Shown here piece by piece: positions 8,079 through 15,405 of a DNA stretch of 64,000 bases. Positions within the stretch are counted from its first letter, which is position 1, and each line of letters opens with the position of its first letter. The DNA comes from Aquisediminimonas sp031376385 (GTDB taxonomy: Bacteria; Pseudomonadota; Alphaproteobacteria; Sphingomonadales; Sphingomonadaceae). A program made the translations under genes and the position numbers. The stretch lies in assembly GCA_031376385.1 (NCBI GenBank), contig JANMDQ010000023.1, forward strand, positions 1 through 64,000. Reading direction: 5' to 3'. The notes under the pieces were generated by a model. That model saw only the letters and a list, made by a program, of their open reading frames with translations, made no database searches and was not told the DNA's origin.

Positions 8079-9320
8079 TTACCAAATACCGCATGTATCA
8101 ATGACAATTCGGTCGTTGATCTTGTTGCGATCGAGATCATTAAAGCTCTTGTGCGCCACAAGGAGCAATAAAATGTCGGCTTCCTTGACGGCTTGATCAA
8201 AATCCCAAAGCTTCAAACCTGCTTTGCTGAGTGATTTGGGCAGCGTTTCCACATGGGGTTCAACCAGCAGCAGCTTGCCGACCTTGGCTTTTGCCAGCGC
8301 CTCGACAATCGTCACAGCTGGGCTTTCGCGCAGATCGTCAACATCGGGTTTATAGGACAGACCGAGGCAGGCAATGACCGGGTTCTTGATCCGCTTTGCC
8401 TTCGCGCGGACTTTTTCGACCACAAAATGCGGCTTGGCATCATTGACCTGACGCGCGGCAGCGATGAGTTTACTATTCACCGGGTCTGCAGCGACAATGA
8501 ACCACGGGTCCACCGCAATGCAGTGACCGCCCACGCCCGGGCCGGGCCGCAAGATGTTGACGCGGGGATGCAAGTTGGCAAGTTTGATCAATTGCCAAAC
8601 ATTGATGTCCAGCCCGTCGCAAATGACGCTGAGTTCATTGGCAAAGGCAATGTTGACATCGCGAAACGCATTTTCGGTGAGCTTGGCCATTTCAGCGGTG
8701 CGGGCGTTGGTCAGATGAATGTCGCCCGAGACGAAAATCTTATAGAGCGCCATGGCTTGCTGGGCACATTTGCGCGTGACGCCGCCAATGATTCTGTCAT
8801 TTTCGACCACTTCGCGCAGGATTTGTCCGGGCAGCACGCGTTCGGGGCAATGGGCAACACGAATGTCCGACAATTCACCTGCGACGTGCGGAAAGGTCAG
8901 ATCAGGCCGCGCCTCTGCGAGCCAGACGGACAACTGCTCTGTGGCGCCGACCGGTGACGTCGATTCGAGGATGACTAGATCGCCACGTTTCAATACCGGC
9001 GCGATGGATTTGGCCGCCGCTTCGACATAGGCCAGGTCAGGCTGATGCCCATCGCGAAAGGGCGTTGGTACAGCCAGAATAAACGCTTCTGCTTCAGCGG
9101 GTGTGATCGAAGCTTTCAACTTCCCACTCTCAACCACTTTGCGCAGCAGCACATCCAGTTCGGGTTCAACGATATGGGGCTTGCCCTGATTGATCGAATC
9201 AACGGCGGCCTGATTTACGTCGACACCGAGCACATCGACGCCATTATCGGCGAAGACAGCGGCTGACGGCAGGCCGATATAGCCCAGACCGACGACGCAG
9301 ATACGGTTAAAGCGGCTCAT
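8079..9320 (-). CDS. wecC: UDP-N-acetyl-D-mannosamine dehydrogenase
   Basis: An NAD-dependent dehydrogenase that oxidises UDP-ManNAc to UDP-ManNAcA, a precursor of surface polysaccharide. The 413 residues have an N-terminal Rossmann motif (VVGLGYIGLPSA), a middle substrate domain with the catalytic-cysteine segment VGGHCIAVDPWFI (near residue 265), and the C-terminal UDP-binding fold (LGLSYKPDVDDLRESP). Its start overlaps the wecB stop by 4 bp (ATGA), so it is translationally coupled to the enzyme that makes its substrate. Other UDP-sugar 6-dehydrogenases share these motifs; the wecB neighbour decides the call. Confidence 0.93.
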   Translation of the reverse strand: MSRFNRICVVGLGYIGLPSAAVFADNGVDVLGVDVNQAAVDSINQGKPHIVEPELDVLLRKVVESGKLKASITPAEAEAFILAVPTPFRDGHQPDLAYVEAAAKSIAPVLKRGDLVILESTSPVGATEQLSVWLAEARPDLTFPHVAGELSDIRVAHCPERVLPGQILREVVENDRIIGGVTRKCAQQAMALYKIFVSGDIHLTNARTAEMAKLTENAFRDVNIAFANELSVICDGLDINVWQLIKLANLHPRVNILRPGPGVGGHCIAVDPWFIVAADPVNSKLIAAARQVNDAKPHFVVEKVRAKAKRIKNPVIACLGLSYKPDVDDLRESPAVTIVEALAKAKVGKLLLVEPHVETLPKSLSKAGLKLWDFDQAVKEADILLLLVAHKSFNDLDRNKINDRIVIDTCGIW

Positions 9321-10438
9321 GATACGCGAGACTCCAGCAGAATACGGGCAAGGATGCGGGGGGCCGCTTTACCGTCGCCGAATGGATTTTTGGCTTGGGC
9401 CATCGCCGCATAGGCCGTGGGATTGTCCAGCAATTGCGTTACCGATGCGACCAACGCTTCGGACGATGTGCCGATCAGCCGTGCGGTTCCGGCCTCAATG
9501 GCTTCGGGCCGTTCGGTCGTGTCGCGTGTCACCAGCACAGGCTTTCCAAGGCCAGGCGCTTCTTCCTGAATGCCGCCCGAATCGGTGACGATCAGGTAGG
9601 CACGCTGCATGAGGGCCACGAACGGGCGGTAATCCTGCGGCGCGATCAGGTGGATATTGGCATGGCTGGCCAGCACGGCCTCGGTCGTTTTTTGAACCAC
9701 AGGGTTCAAATGGACGGGGTAAATGATTTCGATATCGTCGCGTTCGGCCAGTGTCGCCAGAGCGCCGCACACCCGGTCAAGACCGCCATCGAAATTCTCA
9801 CGCCTATGGCCAGTAACAAGGATCATGCGCTTTGCAGGATCAATCCAGTCGAACGCCTGTGTGTTGGGGTCAGGCCGCGCGGCCACCCATTGCAACGCAT
9901 CGATGACGGTATTTCCGGTGACCTCTATTGTTCCGGGGTCAAACCCCTCGCGGTGCAGGTTTGCGGCGGATTGTTCGGTTGGCGGGAAATGGATCGCTGT
10001 TATCTGCCCGATAAGCCGACGATTGCCTTCCTCTGGCCAGGGCGACAGCAAATTGCCAGTGCGCAATCCCGCTTCAACATGAGCCACGCGCACTTTACGG
10101 TGAAACGCGGCCAGGGCTGCGGCAAAGGCCGTGCTGGTATCGCCCTGCACCACGACCCAGTCTGGTTGCCAATCATCAATGATCTGGCCCACACCTGCTA
10201 AAACGCCGGTCACCACCTGATCCAGCGTCTGGCCTGATTTCATGATGTTGAGATCATCATCGGGGGTGATGCCAAACACAGCCAGCACCTGATCAAGCAT
10301 CTGGCGATGCTGCCCTGTCACACACAGCCGGTGATCCACATCGTGGGACGCTGCGGCCGCCAGAATGAACGGGGCCAGCTTAATTGCTTCGGGTCGCGTA
10401 CCGCAAACAGTAAGGATTTTGGGATTCTGGTTCGGCAT
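9317..10438 (-). CDS. wecB: UDP-N-acetylglucosamine 2-epimerase (non-hydrolysing)
   Basis: This enzyme interconverts UDP-GlcNAc and UDP-ManNAc. It has 373 residues, a normal family length. Visible signatures are CGTRPEAIKLAP at the N-terminus, the acidic and basic active-site stretches VVQGDTST and VAHVEAGLRTG, GHRREN in the central part, and TDSGGIQEEAP in the UDP-binding C-terminal lobe. It is the first gene of a wecB-wecC pair. No glycosyltransferase is adjacent, so the sugar is used by a pathway encoded elsewhere (two GT2 genes lie near 51 kb). Confidence 0.95.
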   Translation of the reverse strand: MPNQNPKILTVCGTRPEAIKLAPFILAAAASHDVDHRLCVTGQHRQMLDQVLAVFGITPDDDLNIMKSGQTLDQVVTGVLAGVGQIIDDWQPDWVVVQGDTSTAFAAALAAFHRKVRVAHVEAGLRTGNLLSPWPEEGNRRLIGQITAIHFPPTEQSAANLHREGFDPGTIEVTGNTVIDALQWVAARPDPNTQAFDWIDPAKRMILVTGHRRENFDGGLDRVCGALATLAERDDIEIIYPVHLNPVVQKTTEAVLASHANIHLIAPQDYRPFVALMQRAYLIVTDSGGIQEEAPGLGKPVLVTRDTTERPEAIEAGTARLIGTSSEALVASVTQLLDNPTAYAAMAQAKNPFGDGKAAPRILARILLESRVS

Positions 10439-10535
10439 GGTCGTGTGTGCGAGCTCTCATCAGGTGTCTGTGGAGCACTGCGCTAGCAGCAAGAAGTTAA
10501 AGGAGCATCACTGCTCATCGATCTGCCGCAGACAA

Positions 10536-10565
10536 AAAAATGGCGGCTGGGAGGCCGCCATTTTT
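10536..10565. terminator. Intrinsic terminator of the first small secreted-peptide gene
   Basis: A perfect 12-bp stem, AAAAATGGCGGC / GCCGCCATTTTT, with a 6-nt loop (10548-10553). It is symmetric, with A and T tracts at the stem base. It lies 20 bp beyond the stop of the minus-strand small gene and upstream of wecB, so it would insulate the two units. Confidence 0.85.
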
Positions 10566-10584
10566 CCAAATTATACCGGAGAGC

Positions 10585-10839
10585 CTATGGGCTCTTCGGG
10601 CTGTTGCTGCCACCGGCTGCAATTGCAATGCCGCCGATGACTGCGGCCGCTGCAAGGACAGCAATGATGGTGCTGCCGCCGCCCAGTTCAGACGCTTTGT
10701 TTGAACGGACAGCCGTACCAGCGCGAACCGACTTGCTGACCGACAGCTTTGAAGCTGCTGGAGCTGCCGATGCCATCACTGGCATAGCAATTACAGCGGC
10801 TACAGATGCAGCTGCCACTATGTTCTTGAAAACCTTCAT
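10585..10839 (-). CDS. Small secreted membrane peptide, paralogue A
   Basis: An 84-residue product with an N-terminal signal peptide ending near MASAA. A short basic, Ser-rich linker (KLSVSKSVRAGTAVRS) follows, then a Gly-rich turn, a hydrophobic helix with GxxxG-type spacing (STIIAVLAAAAVIGGIAIAA), and a polar tail GGSNSPKSP. A strong ribosome site (AAGGAG, 8 bp before ATG) and a dedicated terminator show it is a real gene. It is about 60% identical by eye to paralogue B. The mature form, about 60 residues, should sit in or on the inner membrane facing the periplasm. Function unknown; no characterised family recognised. Structural small protein, exopolysaccharide accessory and membrane-active peptide are all open. 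Confidence 0.8.
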   Translation of the reverse strand: MKVFKNIVAAASVAAVIAMPVMASAAPAASKLSVSKSVRAGTAVRSNKASELGGGSTIIAVLAAAAVIGGIAIAAGGSNSPKSP

Positions 10840-11008
10840 TACTGTCTCCTTAGATGAGATCGGTCGTTAAATGACTGTGGTTAAATGCCAGACCACGGTT
10901 GCCAGCGCAAGCCCAAATCGGTTTGATGAAATGCGTTGAACGGCGGTGCAGCACGTTTCGGCGCACCAAATAGCTTATCAAATTGCACATTCTTGTGCGC
11001 CGCACAAA

Positions 11009-11036
11009 AAAATGGCATCCACAAGGATGCCATTTT
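11009..11036. terminator. Intrinsic terminator of the second small secreted-peptide gene
   Basis: Stem AAAATGGCATCC (11009-11020) and GGATGCCATTTT (11025-11036) with the tetraloop ACAA, 12 bp perfect. Its architecture matches the terminator of paralogue A: A-tract, ATGGC-rich stem, T-tract. It lies 23 bp downstream of the stop of paralogue B. Confidence 0.85.
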
Positions 11037-11059
11037 CCATCAAATGATGTGCATCAGGC

Positions 11060-11308
11060 CTATGGGCTTTTGCTGCCGCCGCTTGCTGCCAAAGCAATAC
11101 CACCAATAACGGCAATTGCAGCTACCACGGCAATGATCGTGCTGCCGCCTTCAAGTTTGGAGACTTTTGCCGAACGCAGAGCCGTGCCAGCGCGCACTGA
11201 CTTGCTGACAGACAGTTTCGACGCAGATGATGCAGCCGAGGCCGCAACTGGTGCCGCGATCATGGCTGTTGCAGCTGCAGCAGCCATCATATTTTTTACC
11301 ATTTTCAT
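11060..11308 (-). CDS. Small secreted membrane peptide, paralogue B
   Basis: An 82-residue product with the same plan as the gene at 10585-10839: a signal peptide ending near ASAAS, the conserved linker SKLSVSKSVRAGTALRS, a Gly-Gly-Ser turn, a hydrophobic helix (STIIAVVAAIAVIGGIALAA) and a polar tail ending GGSKSP. The linker and helix are the most conserved parts. ATG 11308 is chosen because AAGGAA lies 7 bp upstream; a further in-frame ATG at 11359 would add a charged N-terminal stretch that breaks the signal peptide. It has its own terminator and a leader hairpin, and a CtrA-type site lies 123 bp upstream. Function unknown. Confidence 0.8.
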   Translation of the reverse strand: MKMVKNMMAAAAATAMIAAPVAASAASSASKLSVSKSVRAGTALRSAKVSKLEGGSTIIAVVAAIAVIGGIALAASGGSKSP

Positions 11309-11328
11309 TCTAGGTTCCTTCACGGGTA

Positions 11329-11351
11329 GATTTGTCGCATGACGACAAATC
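11329..11351. promoter_or_regulatory. Perfect inverted repeat in the leader of paralogue B
   Basis: GATTTGTCG and CGACAAATC form a perfect 9-bp inverted repeat with a 5-nt loop, 21 bp upstream of the paralogue B start. It could be an operator half-site pair or an RNA hairpin just upstream of the ribosome site. The leader of paralogue A has no equivalent. Confidence 0.4.
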
Positions 11352-11430
11352 ACTGTCATACAACACTCATCAGATCAACTGTAAATTGATCAAAAGCCAC
11401 GCTTTCGATCACTGCACTGCACAATTGAAC

Positions 11431-11445
11431 TTAACAAAATCTTAA
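11431..11445. promoter_or_regulatory. Candidate CtrA-binding site between paralogue B and msrA
   Basis: TTAA-CAAAATC-TTAA is the second perfect TTAA-N7-TTAA match in the window. It lies 123 bp upstream of the small-peptide start (minus strand) and 117 bp upstream of the msrA start (plus strand), so it could serve either divergent gene. No other perfect match was found when TTAA occurrences were scanned by eye. Confidence 0.5.
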
Positions 11446-11561
11446 GTGACGTAAAAATGTTACAGTTTGAAGGCAAGGTTCTTGCGCAAGAGCAGTTTTA
11501 TGACAGTTGCATCGCAGCAAACGGCGCTGCATCTACGAATCATATGAAGGAACTTGGTGAG

Positions 11562-12101
11562 ATGGCGGATACACAGCAAATAGCGACTTTTGCAGGCGGG
11601 TGCTTCTGGTGCGTAGAGGCCGTGTTTAAGGACTTACAGGGGGTGAGCACCGTCGAAAGCGGCTACATCGGCGGGCATGTGACCAACCCAACTTACCGCG
11701 AAGTCTGTGGCGGGGCGACCGGCCATGCCGAAGCGATTCGAATTATCTTCGATTCGTCTGAAATTAGTTACACTGACTTGTTAGACGTGTTTTTTGCAAC
11801 GCACGAGCCCACTCAACTTAACCGTCAAGGCAATGATGTAGGCACGCAATATCGTTCTGCCATCTTTCCCCATGACGCAGCGCAGCACGCGGAAGCCAAA
11901 GCCGCCATCGCTCGCGCGCAGCCGGATTGGCCAGCACCTATTGTGACGACGATTGAACCTTTGGCCACATGGTATCCGGCCGAGGATTATCACCAAGATT
12001 ATTGGACCGGTGAAGGCCAGCGCAATCCCTATTGCCTTGCTGTCATCCCGCCCAAGATTGCCAAGTTGCGCAAAGGCTTTGCGCAACGCCTCAAAGCCTA
12101 A
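11562..12101 (+). CDS. msrA: Peptide-methionine (S)-S-oxide reductase
   Basis: This enzyme reduces methionine S-sulfoxide in proteins and free methionine. The active-site motif GCFWC contains catalytic Cys14, and the fold signatures GYIGGH, GHAEA and DVGTQYRS follow. From ATG 11562 the protein has 179 residues, the usual length for the cytosolic form. This start follows AAGGA at an 8-bp spacing. The longer frame from 11457 would add 35 residues that are neither conserved nor signal-like. It ends overlapping the convergent xerC stop by 4 bp. MsrB is not nearby. Confidence 0.95.
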   Translation: MADTQQIATFAGGCFWCVEAVFKDLQGVSTVESGYIGGHVTNPTYREVCGGATGHAEAIRIIFDSSEISYTDLLDVFFATHEPTQLNRQGNDVGTQYRSAIFPHDAAQHAEAKAAIARAQPDWPAPIVTTIEPLATWYPAEDYHQDYWTGEGQRNPYCLAVIPPKIAKLRKGFAQRLKA

Positions 12102-12979
12102 CCCTCAGCCCGTGGATGGGCATTGCGGTAAACGTCCAGCAAATAGGCTGTGTCGACTGACGTATAAACTTGCGTTGATGACAGGCTGGCGTGGCCAAGC
12201 AATTCTTGCAGGCTGCGTAAATCCGCGCCACGCGCCAGCAAGTGGGATGCAAAGCTATGGCGGAGGGCGTGGGGCGTGGTGCGATCATTCAATCCCAGCC
12301 GCCCCCGTGCCCGCTGTACTGACCGGCGGACGAGCGCGGGGTTAAGCGGACCACCGCGACTGCCCCGGAATAGCGGTTCATCCCGCGCCGCTGGATAGGG
12401 GCAAAGCGCGACATAAGCGTCAATGGCACCCCGCACCTTATCCAGCAGCGGCACCATGCGGGTTTTTTCGCGCTTTCCCGTCACAGCCATGACTTCGCCC
12501 AGCGGAAGGACAGCGCCGGTCAAGCCCAGCGCCTCACCAATGCGCAGGCCTGCGCCGTAAAGGAGCAATAATACGGCCCAATCGCGAGCGGCCATCCACG
12601 GCGCGCTCGCTTGGTCTGCGACATCTTCGGCAAGTGCAATGGCTTCAGACGGAGAAACGGGCCGCGGCACGCCCACTTTGACGCGCGGCCCCTTCAGGCG
12701 CGGCACGGCGTCGGCCCCGCCCGCAAAGGTCAGGAAACCCCGGATCGCAGAAAGCTCCCGCGCGGCACTGCTATTACCAATGCCGTCAGCGCGGCGGTGC
12801 GCAAGGAAGGCGCGCAAATCGGACGCCTCAATGACCTTTAAGTTAGGCGGCCCGCCTTGGTGATCAGACAAGAACTCCATCAACCGCTCTGCCGTGGCCA
12901 CATAAGCGCGCACTGTGTGGAGCGAGCGCCGCCTGTCTCGGCGGAGATGGTCGGACCAGGATGTGATGAGTAGGCTCAT
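12098..12979 (-). CDS. xerC: Tyrosine recombinase XerC
   Basis: A site-specific tyrosine recombinase of 293 residues, expected to resolve chromosome dimers at dif with XerD. The N-terminal SAM-like core-binding domain covers about residues 1-90. The catalytic residues are visible: Arg in GAGLRIGEALGL (near 147), His-x-x-Arg in HALRHSFASHLL (near 240), His in LLGHASLSSTQ, and the nucleophile Tyr in TQVYTSV (near 270). ATG 12979 is preferred to a start at 13006 because the latter lies inside a dispersed repeat. The repeat's GAGGGG sequence then serves as the ribosome site. It follows fsa on the same strand. Confidence 0.9.
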   Translation of the reverse strand: MSLLITSWSDHLRRDRRRSLHTVRAYVATAERLMEFLSDHQGGPPNLKVIEASDLRAFLAHRRADGIGNSSAARELSAIRGFLTFAGGADAVPRLKGPRVKVGVPRPVSPSEAIALAEDVADQASAPWMAARDWAVLLLLYGAGLRIGEALGLTGAVLPLGEVMAVTGKREKTRMVPLLDKVRGAIDAYVALCPYPAARDEPLFRGSRGGPLNPALVRRSVQRARGRLGLNDRTTPHALRHSFASHLLARGADLRSLQELLGHASLSSTQVYTSVDTAYLLDVYRNAHPRAEG

Positions 12980-13020
12980 AGTCCCCTCTCCCCAGCCCTC
13001 TCCCATTTAAGGGAGAGGGA
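12980..13020. repeat. Third copy of the CCCCTCTCCC repeat, between fsa and xerC
   Basis: The copy carries AGTCCCCTCTCCCC followed by a perfect 9-bp hairpin, CCCTCTCCC (12996-13004) and GGGAGAGGG (13011-13019). It fills the whole gap between the fsa stop and the xerC start, and it touches the xerC ATG. Read on the minus strand, its GGGGAGAGGGGACT end provides a purine-rich ribosome site. Confidence 0.8.
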
Positions 13021-13021
13021 A

Positions 13022-13675
13022 TTAAAGTATCGTCTGCCCGGTCTTTGCCCAATCGGCCAAAAACCCAGCAATACCTTTTTCTGTCAGCACATGGTTGAAC
13101 AGTGATTTGATTACTGCTGGTGGAGCCGTCATCACGTCCGCGCCTATTTTAGCGGACTCAAGCACATGAACCGGATGCCGCACACTGGCGACAAGTATCT
13201 CCGTGCCGAAATCATAATTGTCATAGATCAAACGAATGTCTGCGATCAGCGCCATACCGTCAAAACCATTATCGTCATGGCGCCCGACGAAAGGCGAAAT
13301 GAAGCTGGCCCCTGCTTTTGCGGCAAGAAGCGCCTGATTGGCTGAAAAGCACAGCGTGACATTGACCATTGTGTTTTCACCCGTCAGCGCCTTGCAGGTT
13401 TTCAGGCCGTCAATCGTCAACGGCACTTTGATGCAGACATTGTCGGCAATTTTACGAAGAATATCAGCCTCTTTCATCATCGTGGCATGGTCCAGCGCCA
13501 CCACTTCGGCAGAGACAGGGCCGTCAACCAGCCCGCAAATTTCCTTAGTCACTTCCATGAAATTGCGGCCCGATTTGGCGATGAGCGAAGGATTGGTTGT
13601 CACTCCATCCAACAATCCTGTCGCCGCCAATTCAGCAATGTCTTTAGTGTCAGCGGTATCAACGAAGAATTTCAT
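13022..13675 (-). CDS. fsa: Fructose-6-phosphate aldolase / small transaldolase
   Basis: A class I aldolase of the TalC/MipB/FSA type, forming a Schiff base with its lysine. Lys83 in CIKVPLT is the expected catalytic residue. The N-terminus MKFFVDTADTKDI and TTNPSLIAKSG are signature sequences, and SFISPFVGRHDD and the C-terminal phosphate-binding region complete the barrel. At 217 residues it has the short decameric-type length. Sequence alone does not separate fructose-6-phosphate aldolase from transaldolase activity in this subfamily. ATG 13675 is used because the protein then begins as in homologues. xerC lies downstream across a repeat. Confidence 0.88.
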   Translation of the reverse strand: MKFFVDTADTKDIAELAATGLLDGVTTNPSLIAKSGRNFMEVTKEICGLVDGPVSAEVVALDHATMMKEADILRKIADNVCIKVPLTIDGLKTCKALTGENTMVNVTLCFSANQALLAAKAGASFISPFVGRHDDNGFDGMALIADIRLIYDNYDFGTEILVASVRHPVHVLESAKIGADVMTAPPAVIKSLFNHVLTEKGIAGFLADWAKTGQTIL

Positions 13676-13778
13676 GATTTGGAGGGCCTCGTGCAGAAGT
13701 GTCGACGCCATCTAGCGCAAAGCCTACGCCCGCGAAACCCTGTTGCCAGACTATTGGATTTCAGTGAAAGAGACAATT

Positions 13779-14381
13779 ATGACGCAGGCCTCTCCCCAGT
13801 CCGATGATCCGGCTGCCTTTCTGGCGCGGCGCAAAGCCGATGACCGGGCGCGCTTGGCGAAAATATTGGAGAGCACAGGGCAAGGTGACAGAAGTGCGTT
13901 TGAGCAACTTTATGCAAAGACGTCTGCGAAACTATTTGGCATTTGTCTGCGTATCTTCCCCGAAGCTCAAGAAGCAGAGGACGCCTTGCAAGACGCATAC
14001 ATCACCATCTGGAACCGCGCGGCGACATTTGACGCGAGCCGTGCCAGCCCAATTACTTGGCTGGCCATTGTGACGCGCAACCGCGCGATTGACCGGTTGC
14101 GTGCGCGTGGCAAGGCACAAATGGCCCCAATCGAAGCCGCCGAACATATCGCTGATGAAACGCCGCTGGCCGACGCACAAATGCTGGCGCGTGAAGACAG
14201 CGCAGCACTCACTGGCTGCATTGCCGCGTTGGAGACACGCGACGCAGCGTTCATTAGGTCCGCTTTTTTGGGTGGCGCCACTTATGCCGATCTGGCCGCG
14301 CGCGACGGCGTGCCGCTAGGCACAGTTAAAAGCCGCATTCGCCGCGCGCTGATGAGATTGCGAGAGTGTTTGTCGGGATGA
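13779..14381 (+). CDS. ECF-family RNA polymerase sigma factor (SigK-like)
   Basis: An extracytoplasmic-function sigma factor of 200 residues. Region 2 (about 35-105) contains the core-binding sequence DALQDAYITIWNRA and the -10 recognition part. Region 4 (about 145-200) ends with the helix-turn-helix GVPLGTVKSRIRRALMRLREC. ATG 13779 has AAAGAG about 6 bp upstream and is preferred to 13743. The next gene overlaps its stop by 4 bp and encodes an RskA-type anti-sigma factor, so this is a classic sigma/anti-sigma pair. Target genes are unknown; the PEPxxWA-CTERM and wall-hydrolase genes just downstream are candidates by position only. Confidence 0.92.
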   Translation: MTQASPQSDDPAAFLARRKADDRARLAKILESTGQGDRSAFEQLYAKTSAKLFGICLRIFPEAQEAEDALQDAYITIWNRAATFDASRASPITWLAIVTRNRAIDRLRARGKAQMAPIEAAEHIADETPLADAQMLAREDSAALTGCIAALETRDAAFIRSAFLGGATYADLAARDGVPLGTVKSRIRRALMRLRECLSG

Positions 14382-15082
14382 GTATGACGCCTTTACGCCC
14401 TGAAGCCATACCCCATGAAGACAGCGCCTTGGCGGCTGAACTGGTGCTTGGCTTGCTAAGCCCCGCCGATGAAGCGCAGACCCGAGCGCGGGTGGCGACT
14501 GACGCTGCCTTTGCCGCAGACGTTGCGTCGTGGGAGGATCAATTGCTGCCAATGCTGGACGGGGCTGATGCTCAGCCACCTGCGCACCTTTGGGAACGTG
14601 TGCGGGCCGGTATGGGCGCAGAGACTGGCCAAAACAATGACGGCAAGCTTAGGTTTTGGCGCGGATTCTCAATGGCATCAACGGCCGTCGCGCTGTTGCT
14701 GGGCATTGCGATGTTGAACCAGCCAGCGCCTATTGCTGTAACGCCTACGGCTCCTCTTATTGCGGCACTGGGTAGTGAAGCCGGTGCAGCAGCAATGATG
14801 GCCAGCTATGATCCTCGGGATGGCATGCTGATGACGATGCCCGTGAAGATGGACATGGGCCCAATGTATCCTGAGCTTTGGATCATCCCTGTCGGCGGCA
14901 CGGCCACGTCACTCGGCATGATCGATCCCGCCAAGCCGACCAGACACAGTCTATCGCCAGAACACCGCCGCCTGATGGCGATGGGTGCCACGCTGGCGAT
15001 CACGCCGGAACCTGCCGGCGGCGCGCCCGGCGGTAAGGCCACAGGGCCGGTGGTGGCGAGCGGAACAATCACCACTATTTAG
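14378..15082 (+). CDS. RskA-type anti-sigma factor
   Basis: A 234-residue inner-membrane anti-sigma factor predicted to hold the upstream ECF sigma factor. The N-terminal cytoplasmic part (1-95) carries the acidic/aromatic helices seen in anti-sigma-K proteins and has no zinc-binding HxxxCxxC. A single transmembrane helix spans about 97-115 (FSMASTAVALLLGIAML). The periplasmic C-terminal part has the RskA signature YPELWIIPVGG and ends in a Gly/Pro-rich stretch. ATGA overlap with the sigma gene fixes the start at 14378. Release probably depends on regulated proteolysis, as in the family. Confidence 0.88.
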   Translation: MSMTPLRPEAIPHEDSALAAELVLGLLSPADEAQTRARVATDAAFAADVASWEDQLLPMLDGADAQPPAHLWERVRAGMGAETGQNNDGKLRFWRGFSMASTAVALLLGIAMLNQPAPIAVTPTAPLIAALGSEAGAAAMMASYDPRDGMLMTMPVKMDMGPMYPELWIIPVGGTATSLGMIDPAKPTRHSLSPEHRRLMAMGATLAITPEPAGGAPGGKATGPVVASGTITTI

Positions 15083-15405
15083 TGTGGAGGACCTTCCCGA
15101 TTGGAAGGTAAGAGACTGTCGCAAAAAAGCCCGATTGTTTCAAAAAGATACGATTCTCCTTCGTTCAATGGTAAAGAATTAGTTTACAAAATCGCCTGAT
15201 CCTTCCACACCAATCGTCGAGCCTAAATGGCCACGCTGATTCGGCGTATTGAATTGGCAGAAAAATCGGGTTTTGCAGTGGATTGTAGCGTGCTGATTTT
15301 TTAGCACGTCAGTAATGACGCACCTGAGCAGGGTTACGCGCAACCAATAATAAGCGCTGCGGTATATGAACCAAATAGCAGCCATATGAATGAATGGGGT
15401 ATGTT
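15083..15405. other. Non-coding gap before the first PEPxxWA-CTERM gene
   Basis: This 323-bp gap separates the anti-sigma gene from the PEPxxWA-CTERM gene and contains no supported gene. Only a weak hairpin is visible, CGTGCT (15289-15294) and AGCACG (15303-15308) around a T-run, possibly a terminator of the sigma/anti-sigma operon. The rest is AT-rich and should hold the promoter of the next gene; no consensus elements were identified with confidence. Confidence 0.4.

Noticed and set aside
6903..10438. A complete capsule or exopolysaccharide locus around wecB-wecC
   Set aside because: Only the epimerase and dehydrogenase are present; no glycosyltransferase, polymerase, flippase or export gene is adjacent. 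The flippase (37 kb) and GT2 pair (50-52 kb) are far away.
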